Shown: positions 17,601 through 25,602 of the stretch, one piece after another | How the letters are laid out: every line of letters starts with the position of its first letter | Numbering within the stretch: the first letter of the stretch is position 1 | DNA from: Oscillatoriales cyanobacterium | GTDB lineage: Bacteria; Cyanobacteriota; Cyanobacteriia; Cyanobacteriales; Microcoleaceae | Assembly: GCA_004292955.1 (NCBI GenBank) | Contig: RDXX01000081.1 | Coordinates: 1-64,000 of the forward strand | Direction: 5' to 3' | Length of the DNA: 64,000 bases | Made by a program: the position numbers and the translations under genes | The notes under the pieces: model-generated | Seen by the model: only the letters and a program-made list of their open reading frames with translations | Told to the model about the DNA's origin: nothing | The model's database searches: none

Positions 17601-18041
17601 ATTCGGCGCAACCCAAATTACAATGGGATAAGGAAACTCTCGCAACGCCTCTCGTGTCCATTGCAAATAACCAAAAAAACGGCTTAACTCCGACCGATGG
17701 TTAGAATCAGCTTGTGACACAAACCCCATCAAAGCCTCCGTTCCTGTTACAGTAATTGCGGCTGATGCGTGGGGTTCTTTTAACTGTGGGTAATCTTCGA
17801 CAAGTTGCTCCAATGCAGCCCTGAGACTCGGTTCTTGTTGATTCAACACCACGCGATAACAGGGGATATTCGGAGCAAGTTCGGCTTCATAACGATTAAT
17901 CATCTGGGTTTGAAAATCTCCCGGTTGACAGGAAACAATCAACAATGACAATACACCTTTACTTGCTTCAATTAAAGAGACAAGACCATCGTAACTATCC
18001 TCATTGAGTGATTCATCGTCCACGATTTCACTGTCAACCAT
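14628..18041 (-). CDS. TPR-CHAT caspase-like protease
   Basis: This 1137-aa cytoplasmic protein has an N-terminal domain of about 200 residues (FWSWRSGVFRFVAP near its end) of the type seen before TPR repeats in cyanobacterial conflict proteins. Four or five TPR-like units of about 50 residues follow at 320-560, each with AMTQNNLAIAY-like cores. Residues 600-690 form a coiled coil, and a CHAT domain extends to the end. The probable catalytic pair is His964 (HFACH) and Cys1004 (LCASETG). CHAT proteases cleave protein targets and often trigger cell death or dormancy. The stop of the upstream ATPase abuts its start, so the two form one unit. Target unknown. Confidence 0.88.
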   Translation of the reverse strand: MVDSEIVDDESLNEDSYDGLVSLIEASKGVLSLLIVSCQPGDFQTQMINRYEAELAPNIPCYRVVLNQQEPSLRAALEQLVEDYPQLKEPHASAAITVTGTEALMGFVSQADSNHRSELSRFFGYLQWTREALREFPYPIVIWVAPNILSRLSLEAPDFWSWRSGVFRFVAPTVEATGVINRNGEIFLLIEPEKRPTLPLDELLEQVENLEQQTLETPALATLYNRVANAYANRVNTRQHEDYSQEIDRAIHFFEKSLVLQRELNFRLAESDTLLQLGDIYRDLGLWERVFDLYEQSLAIARNFKDSLREAAALGRLGNLYQQYPLGDRANNLEGAIAFYTAALIVYTRDAFPEDWAMTQNNLAVAYSHRIKGEKAENIEQSMECYQSALCVYTRDTFPEQWAMTQNNLAIAYSNRIRGDRADNIEMAIASYNAALTVYSRDTFPEKWAMTQNNLGNAYSNRIMGEKAQNIEMAIASCTAALTVYTRESFPEYWANTQINLANAYRNRIRGDKADNLEKAIGFYTVALEVITRQAFPQNHAETLLNLGLAYRDVPNLQLAYNTFADAINNVEILRDEIHSGDESKQKLAEEWNKLYQNMVEVCIELKNYTAAIEYAERSKARNLVELLATRDLYPKGDIPETVINELSRLRREIDAEQRRLDNQQTNRNSNGGTISGERSLQIDSLPTSRDFTHLTKLRKQLDELIAREITPIDPHFSLTQKVQPILYKDIQTLTGENTAILEWYITGDKFFTFIITPQTPTPIIWQSSTANFEALVNWYDEYRKDYEESKPPERKPQWQEKLASRFQNLAEILQLDRILENIPKQCDRLILIPHRFLHLFPLHALPISHERDFKSGYTDEIDSSITVSLSKSESCLLDLFPGGVSYAPSCLLLQQVKQRQRPNFSHLFAIANPTKDLYLLELQATNICHQFQSNDLLVRDNANKNAILNSHLRLANCIHFACHSKFEPDSPLESFLVLANNERLTLLEILNLDLNQCRLVTLCASETGLTESKTSDEYIGLPFGFLLAGSPSIVSTLWEVDQLASTLLLMRFYENLETLSTVTALNEAQQWMRNLTSEGLKILLKDLEPQIDQVFDRLTLKERTRFVYALLHSALNRKPFPFAEPYYWAAFTAIGV

Positions 18042-19376
18042 TTAATTAGTCCCCGCTCCAATTAAACCACGGCGCTGCAATATTTCCTGAACCACTGGAT
18101 GAACTCCAAACCACAAATCATCATTGCGATATTCTAGGATGTAGAGCGTGTGCAATAAATCCAAGAAATCCTGATCCATCCCATCTTTGGGTAAATATTT
18201 TTGGTATACATCCACTAGAATTTGATAGCGGTTTTGTCCAAGAGGTTCTGTTAAATTAATCCGATAGTCTTTAATCGCATTTTGCAAAATCTCAGGCGTA
18301 ATTTTCAAGTCTTGGTTGTCTGGTGTGCGACGTAACTGCTTCAAACATAACCCACAGCACAGACTAGCCAAACGAATAAATTCTCGCAATGCACCACCAC
18401 TTTTAACGATCATCATCTGAGTTGCTTCCGGTGCAATCAACTCCTTGGGGATTCGTTTGTAAAGAATTTGCTCAAATACTTTTACAGCTTCTGCGACAGG
18501 AGAGGCATTGGGAACTCTATCTTGTCCACGCGGAAACAACTTTGTCGCCCACATCGATTGAATCTTATTGTTTGTGGCATTCTGAATAATTCCTCGCAAC
18601 GACATATCTCGTGTCGCTGCCATTGGAATTGTATAAATAATCCGAAATTGAGGCTGAAACAACGCACTGATATTATTTCGATAAACTTTATCTACAATTT
18701 CTAGATCGAGTTTATCAAGGTCATCAATCACAACCAGAACTTCTTGTCCGCACGCCGCTTCAATCGCACTAGCGATATCGTTGATGCGATCGATCAACTC
18801 TGAAATTCGTCTCGAAAACTCAGTCGTAATGTCCTCACGAATTACAGAGTTTGCCTTCAACGTCGCTTTTAACTTAGAAAAGAATTTCACAAACCAAGCA
18901 TTGACACCAGCTTCTCCACTCGCTTCTTTCTCAATGATCGACTCAAATGAACTTCCCTCAGTTCGAGTATGCTTGCTAAACCATTTATAAAAATCTTCTT
19001 TTGTTTTAGAACCGATTTTAATCTGGCGTTCTTCTGCTGCTTCCATCAGCTTTACTGCCATAGCAAACAAAATGTTGACATGATTCACATCTGACATTTC
19101 AATCAGGTCAGAAATTGAAAAGAACACTACAAAGTATCGATTCTGCGTGTCCCGGCAAAACTGACCCAGCAAAGTCGATTTACCTGACCCACGATGTCCT
19201 GTAAAAATAATTTTGTTATTGTCTGGCGAGCAATCTTCAACCAAATGCTCCAATTCTTCTAAAATCTCAGTGCCATATTCCACATGAAATTTATTCAGTT
19301 GCTCTACGGTGACTAAAGGAAGTAACTGAAGATTCTGGAAGGCTGTTTGGAAGGATGCTAGGCGCTGGTTAGTCAT
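18042..19376 (-). CDS. P-loop ATPase partnered with the CHAT protease
   Basis: This protein is about 444 aa. Walker A is GHRGSGKST and Walker B is VLVVIDDLDKLD, followed by an arginine-containing sensor region (IPMAATRDMSLRG) and a helical C-terminus resembling a winged helix. It looks like an AAA/STAND-type ATPase. The ATG at 19376 is preferred; a TTG at 19400 would add 8 residues. The TAA is immediately followed by the first codon of the CHAT gene. By analogy with NTPase-effector conflict pairs it probably senses a trigger and controls the protease; that is inference. Confidence 0.82.
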   Translation of the reverse strand: MTNQRLASFQTAFQNLQLLPLVTVEQLNKFHVEYGTEILEELEHLVEDCSPDNNKIIFTGHRGSGKSTLLGQFCRDTQNRYFVVFFSISDLIEMSDVNHVNILFAMAVKLMEAAEERQIKIGSKTKEDFYKWFSKHTRTEGSSFESIIEKEASGEAGVNAWFVKFFSKLKATLKANSVIREDITTEFSRRISELIDRINDIASAIEAACGQEVLVVIDDLDKLDLEIVDKVYRNNISALFQPQFRIIYTIPMAATRDMSLRGIIQNATNNKIQSMWATKLFPRGQDRVPNASPVAEAVKVFEQILYKRIPKELIAPEATQMMIVKSGGALREFIRLASLCCGLCLKQLRRTPDNQDLKITPEILQNAIKDYRINLTEPLGQNRYQILVDVYQKYLPKDGMDQDFLDLLHTLYILEYRNDDLWFGVHPVVQEILQRRGLIGAGTN

Positions 19377-19506
19377 AGGGAATATATATATGCACTCCAA
19401 CTCTTAGTTTAGCACAATGCCCTGTAATCTCACCCCTCTACTGCTAATTCTGCCCTTGGACGTAAGTCCCACTTGAGTCGATCGGCAACATTTTAGTTAA
19501 ATCTCT

Positions 19507-20223
19507 TTATACTTCTTGTAAAATGCGACTATTCAAACGCTCATATTCATCCTCTAGCAGCCACATTTTAGCAGCTTCGTAATTGTCACTAGAAAAAATA
19601 ACTTTATAGTTTTGTGCCGGATTATAAATGCAAAATATCCCCGATCTTTCCTTAACTAACATCAGGATATAAGGAGGAGAGATCAGAGTATCAGCCCAGA
19701 TTTCCGCAAACTCCCACTCAGTAGCGATCGCAGATAAGCCAACCTCATTTTCCGGTACAGGTAGTACGAGAAATCCCTCTCTATTATTGTCCCATTTCAA
19801 GTTATTTTTAATCCGATCGATGCACTCACTAACATTCTGTTGATATAGACTATCTATGCGATCGCAGTGCCATTCAAATATCACCACCCATTGAGGTTGC
19901 TCAGTCAGAATCAACTTGAGAAATTCATCAAAAGTTTTGCCTTCCCAATCTATCTCAGAACCATTCACCTCGGATTCTAGCAAGTCTAATCCTTTCCCTT
20001 GCAGCGAAAAATTAAGCCATTGCATACTTCCATAAGCGGCGGGTAAGCGCTTGATTATATGGGGCGGAATTTCCCGCTCTACTAATTTTATATATTTGCC
20101 CCAAAGGTAACACTTTTCACCTTGGGGATATTCTACACCACCCCAAGTAAAAGTTTCCTGATGACATTCTAAATACTCAAGAGTCTGTCTTGTCGAAAGT
20201 AATATTTCAAAACAGGCATCCAT
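19507..20223 (-). CDS. Candidate immunity protein
   Basis: This 238-aa acidic soluble protein is rich in Trp, Glu and Leu, with no membrane segment. I do not recognise a family. It follows a polymorphic-toxin C-terminal segment by 14 bp and has a good ribosome binding site (AAAGGAG before ATG). Acidic composition, size and position fit an immunity protein that blocks the toxin; this rests on context. Confidence 0.55.
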   Translation of the reverse strand: MDACFEILLSTRQTLEYLECHQETFTWGGVEYPQGEKCYLWGKYIKLVEREIPPHIIKRLPAAYGSMQWLNFSLQGKGLDLLESEVNGSEIDWEGKTFDEFLKLILTEQPQWVVIFEWHCDRIDSLYQQNVSECIDRIKNNLKWDNNREGFLVLPVPENEVGLSAIATEWEFAEIWADTLISPPYILMLVKERSGIFCIYNPAQNYKVIFSSDNYEAAKMWLLEDEYERLNSRILQEV

Positions 20224-20237
20224 AATTTCTCCTTTAG

Positions 20238-20591
20238 TTAATCAACATCTCTGGGATACCACCAAAATTGTTGCAATCCAGATTCCCATCTTTTCTGTTC
20301 CCAATTGTAGCGGAATTCGTGGATATGCGGGTTGGGATGATCGAATGGGCGATCGTGATCCGTCCAATCGACTCTACCCCAAGGTACATTATAGCCATTA
20401 GCTTTCGGCCAAGTTGATGAGGGAAAGGTTGCTGACTGGCGGTAACAAATGCGATCGCTTCCATCTCTTTTTCCAAGTGTTGTATGGGGTTGTCCTTCTG
20501 CTAGTGGATCTGGTAAGGGGATATCCTCTCCCTGTATTGTTTGTTGTATCAGAGAGAATTCTGGTATATAATACTCGCTGTTTCTTGCCAG
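20238..20591 (-). CDS. Orphan polymorphic-toxin C-terminal domain
   Basis: A frame of about 118 codons has no ATG at a sensible place. An AAGGAG stands just before ATT/CTG candidates at 20594/20591, and the frame stays open upstream into a repeat. The protein part has PLAEGQPHTTLGKRDGS, then WGRVDWTDHDRPFDHPNPHI and HEFRYNWEQKRW. The HTTLG..DWTDH.RP..HPNPH pattern occurs at the end of RHS- and CDI-like toxins. It is either a delivered-toxin remnant or a cassette awaiting recombination, followed by its presumed immunity gene. Confidence 0.55.
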   Translation of the reverse strand: MARNSEYYIPEFSLIQQTIQGEDIPLPDPLAEGQPHTTLGKRDGSDRICYRQSATFPSSTWPKANGYNVPWGRVDWTDHDRPFDHPNPHIHEFRYNWEQKRWESGLQQFWWYPRDVD

Positions 20592-20638
20592 AATATTCTC
20601 CTTTTTATTAAGTGTAACGCGACTTACGCACTTCGACC

Positions 20639-20703
20639 AAAGAAACCGGGTTTTTTGCGCGGTTCAAGGGCTATAACCAAGTATTCTCGAAAAACCCGGT
20701 TTC
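20639..20703. repeat. AGAAACCGGGTTTTTT inverted repeat
   Basis: AAAGAAACCGGGTTTTTT at 20640-20657 faces AAAAACCCGGTTTCT at about 20688-20702. The same pair occurs at 12589-12653 and degenerate copies lie near 4288, 6845 and 11165. It is a small dispersed palindromic repeat and lies immediately upstream of the orphan toxin segment. Confidence 0.7.
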
Positions 20704-20745
20704 TGACTACCCGTGCATCCAGGAGTATAAATAAACCCACTCCGG

Positions 20746-21969
20746 CTATACTAATTGAATGGCGATCGCCCCAACCAACTTATCAATCTCTGCCTCAGTG
20801 GTAAAATAGTGAACGCAAGCCCGCACGCAATCAGGATTCAGAATTGTCCGCACCATAATTCCCTGCTTCTCCAACAAATCGACAAGCTTTTTATGCGGCA
20901 TCCCGTTAGTCAATCGAAACGAAACCAAACCCGCTTCCGGTGCCGAAGTCCGCAAACATTCTACATGGCTAATTTCCGACAAACGTTCCCAGAGATACTT
21001 GCTCAAACGGCAAATTTCTGCATACCTTTCCTCGATCGGACCCCATTCATGTTGCAGGGCGATCGCACTTCGCAAACCCGCATACAAAGGATAAGCCGAA
21101 GTCGCAATTTCGTAACGTTGAGTTCCCGGTTTAAAGCCAATCGGTTTAGCATTAGCATCCGTCACAATTCCCCGCCAACCGATAAACACCGGCTGCAAAT
21201 CTGCCAAAGCTTCTGCACTTACATAGAGTCCACCCAAACCTTCCGGGCCGCACCACCATTTATGACCCGTGAAAGCATAAAAATCAACTCCCGACTCAAT
21301 CAAATTCAAAGGCAAAACTCCCACAGATTGAGCCGCATCAACTAATACTCTGACTTTGTGATTCTGCACAGGCAAATCTTCTTGTCCCCCCCCTTGCCAA
21401 GGGGGGGTTAGGGGGGGTTCATAGCCTTCATGGCACACTTTCACAATCTCAGTCAGAGGCAAAACTTGGCCAGTATTCCACAAGATGTGACTGATTACCA
21501 ACAAACGAGTATTCGGCTGCAAATAATCAGCAATTACCGCCACCGCATCGCCCTGATTCAAAGTAGCCGCCAACGGACAAACCGAAACCTCAAGGTTGAA
21601 ACGGCGCTGAAGTTCCATTACACTAGCTACAATGCCCGGATGTTCGCAGTCAGAGAGCAATAAATGGTCGCCAGGATGCCAATCAATGCCCCACAGAGCA
21701 ATATTGCAGCCGACGGTGACATCTTCAGTCAGGGCGATCGTTTCGGGAGGGACGGCTAACTCGTTTGCGATCGCACGTCGCGTCAGCATCGCCTCCTGAG
21801 CCACCCAAGCACCGATTTCCCCCGAAAACGGCCCCCCAAGCTGCACCCGCTTATAGGCCTCATAAATCGCCTCTAAAGCAGTCTCAGGCAACGGCCCTTG
21901 TCCGCCGTAGTTAAAATAAGCTTTATTGGCCAAAGCTGGAAATTGTTGCCGATATTTGTCCTTAGTCAT
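20746..21969 (-). CDS. Class V aminotransferase (cysteine desulfurase/epimerase-like)
   Basis: This 407-aa PLP enzyme has YFNYGGQGPLPE at the N-terminus, the PLP-phosphate region ALTEDVTVGCNIA, the aspartate in VLVDAAQSVG and the Schiff-base lysine in AFTGHKWWCGPEG. It resembles the class V subgroup that includes SufS- and isopenicillin N epimerase-like proteins; the substrate is unknown. Between residues about 183 and 196 there is an extra PPLTPPWQGGG segment encoded by a G/C palindrome that is also a dispersed repeat. The insertion keeps the frame and falls in a surface loop ahead of the active site. Confidence 0.88.
   Translation of the reverse strand: MTKDKYRQQFPALANKAYFNYGGQGPLPETALEAIYEAYKRVQLGGPFSGEIGAWVAQEAMLTRRAIANELAVPPETIALTEDVTVGCNIALWGIDWHPGDHLLLSDCEHPGIVASVMELQRRFNLEVSVCPLAATLNQGDAVAVIADYLQPNTRLLVISHILWNTGQVLPLTEIVKVCHEGYEPPLTPPWQGGGQEDLPVQNHKVRVLVDAAQSVGVLPLNLIESGVDFYAFTGHKWWCGPEGLGGLYVSAEALADLQPVFIGWRGIVTDANAKPIGFKPGTQRYEIATSAYPLYAGLRSAIALQHEWGPIEERYAEICRLSKYLWERLSEISHVECLRTSAPEAGLVSFRLTNGMPHKKLVDLLEKQGIMVRTILNPDCVRACVHYFTTEAEIDKLVGAIAIQLV
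21385..21423. repeat. In-frame CCCCC/GGGGG palindrome inside the aminotransferase gene
   Basis: CCCCCCCCTTGCCAAGGGG and a following GGTTAGGGGGGG tract form the same repeat type that lies between genes at about 61136-61214. Here it is read as Pro-Leu-Thr-Pro-Pro-Trp-Gln-Gly-Gly without disturbing the frame. Confidence 0.75.
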
Positions 21970-22383
21970 TTTTTCTGGGGAATTATTGATAGCGTTAATA
22001 TTGATAGAACTTACACCAATACTCCGGACAGTTCTTGGAACGATACTACAAGCTTTACAGGCTAAGGATCATGAAAAAGTCGAATTAAATGCAAGTCAGG
22101 GGTGGACATGACTGTCCGAAGTATTGTTACACAATAACCCTAGGAATACGCAACTACGGGGATTGCCCCTACAAAATACTATATATGGACTGTGTGTGCG
22201 GCATGACAGATTGAATAAATATTAATGTCAAAAACTTCTCTCAAAAAGCCTTCTTACTTCTATCTTTTACATCCATGACATCTGTTACATCCGTTATATA
22301 ATCAATCGATTGCCAAACCTTCTATCTTTTACATCCGTGACATCCGTGACACAATCCGTTGACGAACCTTCTGTAAACACTAA
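21970..22383. other. Intergenic region between divergent genes
   Basis: It contains the promoters of the aminotransferase (leftward) and the nuclease (rightward). From about 22260 to 22380 two units of a repeat (ACATCCGTGACATCCG-type) lie antisense to the nuclease. The same repeat is found inside that nuclease gene and at 58539-58575. Confidence 0.6.
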
Positions 22384-24195
22384 ATGTTAATAACTGACAA
22401 ACTACTACTTTCCTATCAACGATGTAATCTCCGAGCATTTTTAGATATATTGGGAGATTGGAAACAACAAGATCCACCAAGTGACTTTTTGCTAAAATTG
22501 ATGCGAGATAGCTCGACATACCAGCAGCAAACTTTAGAATCCGAAACCTACGAACAACCATATTATCCTAGAGGGGATTGGGCGGCTGGTGCGGCGGCTA
22601 CTTTGAGTTTAATGCAGCAAGGAGTCGATCGCATTTATCGAGGAGTCCTTTGCCAAGATGAATTAGGTAAAACCAATGGTGAAACAGCTTCTATATCAGG
22701 GATTGACGGTCAATATTTGCCAGACATTGGCGAGATTCCCGAAACTTCAGTGCATCTTTCCTCCTCAATCCTGCACTCTTCCGAAATCACTCTCGTCAGT
22801 CGCCCGCACTTATTAATCAAACAGCCTGGAGATTCCAATTTTGGTAATTGGAGTTATGCGACAGCCGATATGTGGTTAAGTAAAAAACCAAAACTAGACT
22901 ATCAAATTATTGCTGCTTTTCATGCGAAAGTCTTAGCTTCCATGCAGGGAACAATGCCCGAAACTGCGTGGCTGATGCTGCGGACAAAAGGGCTTTGGGC
23001 GGTGAATCTCTACCAGCGAATGCCTCAAATGTTCCAGATTTTGGATGAGTGCATTGAGATGTTAGAAAATCGGCAGAAACCGGAGGTTTTCATTTCTCGG
23101 CAAAAGTGTACTCTTTGCGGTTGGTATACGGCTTGTCACGAGGAAGCCGAATCGATTAAACATCTTTCGCTATTGCCGGGAGTTACGGCTAAGCGATATG
23201 CTATATTAAAAGTTCTAGGATTGACTGATTTAGCATCTTTGGCTAATGCTAATTCCGATTTATTAGCGAGTTATCCTGAGTTTGTGGCGGGAGTGGCTGT
23301 CGATGTGGTGCAACAAGCGCGATCGACTTTGTTAAATCAACCGTTTGTGCGAGAAGCAGGAAGTTCGGCAACGGATTTTGTAACGGATTTAACGGATGTC
23401 AAAGAAGGAAGTTCGGCAGCGGATTATGTAACGAATTTAACGGATGTTAAAGATAGAGGTTCGGCAACGACAGCGGTTAATCAGTTTATCAGAATACCAG
23501 AAGTTGCAGGGAATAGTTTAGTAATAGCTAAAATTGAGTCCGTAAAGATTACAGAAAATAAATCTGCTGCACCTTCTATACCTGCGCCGATTCTCCGCAA
23601 AAAACCAATTCCTTATTCACAATCTGTCTTTTTGCCGATCGCCCCAATCGAACTCTACTTTGACATCGAAGCCGAACCGGAGTTAAATTTAGATTATCTC
23701 CACGGAGTATTAGTTGTTGACAGGTACAACAACACTGAAAAATTCCACGGCTTCCTTGCAGAATCACCGGCTGAGGAAGGTGCAATCTGGGAGCAATTTT
23801 TAGAACTAATGTGGGCTTATCCCATTGCTCCGATTTTCCACTTTTGTGACTACGAAGTCAAGACTTTTAAGCGACTGGCTAAACTTTACAACACTCCAGC
23901 TTACTTGTGGAAGCCTGTGCTGAAAAGGTTTGTGGATATTCACAAGCAAGTGACGCAGCAAGCGATTATGCCGGTGGAAAGTTACGCACTCAAACCCATT
24001 GCGCGCTGGTTGGGTTTTGACTGGCGCGATGCTAAGGCTAACGGTGCTCAGTGTGTCTGTTGGTACGATGATTGGCTCAAAACGGGCGATCGCGATCTCT
24101 TGGAGGCGATCGTCCGCTACAATGAGGACGACTGTCGCGCTACTTACATCGTTAAAGATTGGTTGACTAATTTTTTGTTGAGTCAGAAACAGTAA
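22384..24195 (+). CDS. TM0106-family RecB-like nuclease
   Basis: This 603-aa protein begins with a RecB/PD-(D/E)XK-like region containing YQRCNLRAFL and later YATADMWLSKK, then a cysteine cluster (KCTLCGWYTAC, with the LxC motif of the Fe-S nuclease group). A helix-hairpin-helix-like part (LLPGVTAKRYAILKVLGL) follows, and a C-terminal RNase H-like exonuclease domain has ELYFDIEAEPE, HFCDYEVKTF and YNEDDCRATY. It probably processes DNA ends. Residues about 323-362 are an acidic Thr/Val-rich linker built from a DNA repeat that also exists outside genes. A single gene with its own promoter region. Confidence 0.85.
   Translation: MLITDKLLLSYQRCNLRAFLDILGDWKQQDPPSDFLLKLMRDSSTYQQQTLESETYEQPYYPRGDWAAGAAATLSLMQQGVDRIYRGVLCQDELGKTNGETASISGIDGQYLPDIGEIPETSVHLSSSILHSSEITLVSRPHLLIKQPGDSNFGNWSYATADMWLSKKPKLDYQIIAAFHAKVLASMQGTMPETAWLMLRTKGLWAVNLYQRMPQMFQILDECIEMLENRQKPEVFISRQKCTLCGWYTACHEEAESIKHLSLLPGVTAKRYAILKVLGLTDLASLANANSDLLASYPEFVAGVAVDVVQQARSTLLNQPFVREAGSSATDFVTDLTDVKEGSSAADYVTNLTDVKDRGSATTAVNQFIRIPEVAGNSLVIAKIESVKITENKSAAPSIPAPILRKKPIPYSQSVFLPIAPIELYFDIEAEPELNLDYLHGVLVVDRYNNTEKFHGFLAESPAEEGAIWEQFLELMWAYPIAPIFHFCDYEVKTFKRLAKLYNTPAYLWKPVLKRFVDIHKQVTQQAIMPVESYALKPIARWLGFDWRDAKANGAQCVCWYDDWLKTGDRDLLEAIVRYNEDDCRATYIVKDWLTNFLLSQKQ
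23353..23470 (+). repeat. Dispersed repeat embedded in the nuclease coding sequence
   Basis: Three imperfect units beginning GGAAGTTCGGCAACGGAT code for SSATDFVTDLTDVK-like peptides. The same DNA occurs antisense upstream of the gene (22260-22380) and in the spacer at 58539-58575, where it is not translated. Confidence 0.8.
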
Positions 24196-24261
24196 TTTTC
24201 TGATTGAACGAACCGCGAAGACGCAAAGGCCGCGAAGCAAGAAAGATAAGAAGATAGTAAG

Positions 24262-25389
24262 ATGCACAATTTAGGGAAAATACTTATATTTATTGCCTGT
24301 TTTTTGATGGCAGCAACTGTTGCTATTTTTGTCAATCTTTCGGCCCAATCTTTCGCTGTTACCAAAATAGATTTTATCGGTAGGGCAATATTTCCAACAG
24401 GTTCTCCCTTTGGGGGGACAGAAATTGGCGGACTTTCGGGAATTACCTATGATGCGGAGAAACAAGTTTATTATGCTATTTCTGATGACCGCAGCAGCAA
24501 GGCTCCGGCGCGCTTCTATTCTCTGAAAATTAACTTGGCATCTGGTAAGCTGGAGAAAGACAATATTGAATTTACTGGTGTGACGACTTTATTAGATGAA
24601 AACGGTAAAAGTTTTCCCGAATTCAGTTTAGATCCCGAAGGGATAACTTTTACTGGCAAAAGCGTGTTTGTTTCTTCTGAGGGAGATGTCGATCGCCAAA
24701 TCGCTCCTTTCATCAAAGAATTCTCCCTGGATGGTAAACTGCTGAAAACGCTTTTAATTCCTGACCTATTTTTGCCCGATGCCAAAGGCACCAAAGGCAT
24801 CCGCAACAATCTCGCCTTTGAAAGCTTGACTTTAACTGCCGATCGCAAATACCTATTCACCGCCACCGAAAACGCTACAGTTCAAGATGGCGCCGTAACT
24901 TCCCTGGAAAAAGGCAGCCCGTGCCGGATTTTGCGGTACGATGCTGCGAGTGGCAATCCAGATGCCTCCTTTGCCTACATCACGGAACCGCTACCCCCTG
25001 GTGCCAATCCTGTGGGAAAATTAACTAGCAACGGTTTAGTGGATTTATTGGCGATCGACGACAAGCGCTTGCTGAGTTTAGAGCGCGCTTTCTCCCTGGA
25101 AACCGGCACGACGATCAGAATTTTTGAGATTTCTTTGGAAAAAGCCGATCGCATTGAAGCACTCCCAAGCCTCAAAACCCGTATCAGCGAGGTTTCCCCC
25201 GCCCAAAAACGGCTGCTGCTGGATTTGGAAACTCTGAAAATTCCCCTAGACAACATTGAGGGCTTGACATTTGGCCCCGATTTAGCCGATGGTACCAGAG
25301 GCCTGATTTTGGTAAGCGACAACAACTTCAGTCCCCTGCAAGAGACTCAAATTTTGGGCTTCCAAATAAAAGTTCAAAAAACCTCTTGA
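24262..25389 (+). CDS. Exported phytase/esterase-like beta-propeller protein
   Basis: This 375-aa protein has an N-terminal membrane signal ([18 protein letters not shown]) and matches the 'esterase-like activity of phytase' family: [20 protein letters not shown], then [10 protein letters not shown] and [14 protein letters not shown], ending in [12 protein letters not shown] and LILVSDNNF. The family folds as a beta-propeller and may hydrolyse phosphate or carboxyl esters outside the cytoplasm; the true substrate is not known. It ends 56 bp before tRNA-Asp. Confidence 0.88.
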   Translation: MHNLGKILIFIACFLMAATVAIFVNLSAQSFAVTKIDFIGRAIFPTGSPFGGTEIGGLSGITYDAEKQVYYAISDDRSSKAPARFYSLKINLASGKLEKDNIEFTGVTTLLDENGKSFPEFSLDPEGITFTGKSVFVSSEGDVDRQIAPFIKEFSLDGKLLKTLLIPDLFLPDAKGTKGIRNNLAFESLTLTADRKYLFTATENATVQDGAVTSLEKGSPCRILRYDAASGNPDASFAYITEPLPPGANPVGKLTSNGLVDLLAIDDKRLLSLERAFSLETGTTIRIFEISLEKADRIEALPSLKTRISEVSPAQKRLLLDLETLKIPLDNIEGLTFGPDLADGTRGLILVSDNNFSPLQETQILGFQIKVQKTS

Positions 25390-25445
25390 CAAACGGTGCA
25401 GTTATCTGCATAATAGAAATTGTGCCTGAAACAAAGGCAAAACGA

Positions 25446-25519
25446 GGGACAGTAGTTCAATTGGTTAGAGCACCGCCCTGTCACGGCGGAAGTTGCGGGT
25501 TCGAGCCCCGTCTGTCCCG
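25446..25519 (+). tRNA. tRNA-Asp (GTC)
   Basis: The 74-nt gene folds into a standard cloverleaf. The acceptor stem is GGGACAG with CTGTCCC, the anticodon loop is CTGTCAC with GTC, the T-loop is TTCGAGC, and G is the discriminator base as usual for tRNA-Asp. CCA is not encoded. From 25474 onward the sequence is the attachment core of the integrated element, which restores the 3' end on integration. Confidence 0.97.
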
Positions 25520-25527
25520 TTCTCTCG
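25474..25527 (+). repeat. attL: 54-bp attachment core
   Basis: The 54 bp from the anticodon stem of tRNA-Asp to 8 bp past its end are identical to 52582-52635. The flanks diverge at once on both sides (TAGC here, AAAG at the other copy). This is the typical attachment site of a tyrosine integrase that uses the 3' half of a tRNA gene. Confidence 0.95.
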
Positions 25528-25602
25528 TAGCAAAGCTTTTAAAGTTTTGATAGATTTGTCGGATCTACCGCTAACGTAGTTTGCGCTCAAAATCCGCTCA
25601 AA

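Noticed and set aside
14628-18041. Link of the TPR-CHAT protein to a CRISPR-associated caspase complex (type III-E-like)
   Set aside because: No Cas proteins or repeats are nearby and the partner is an ATPase, so only the CHAT fold is shared.
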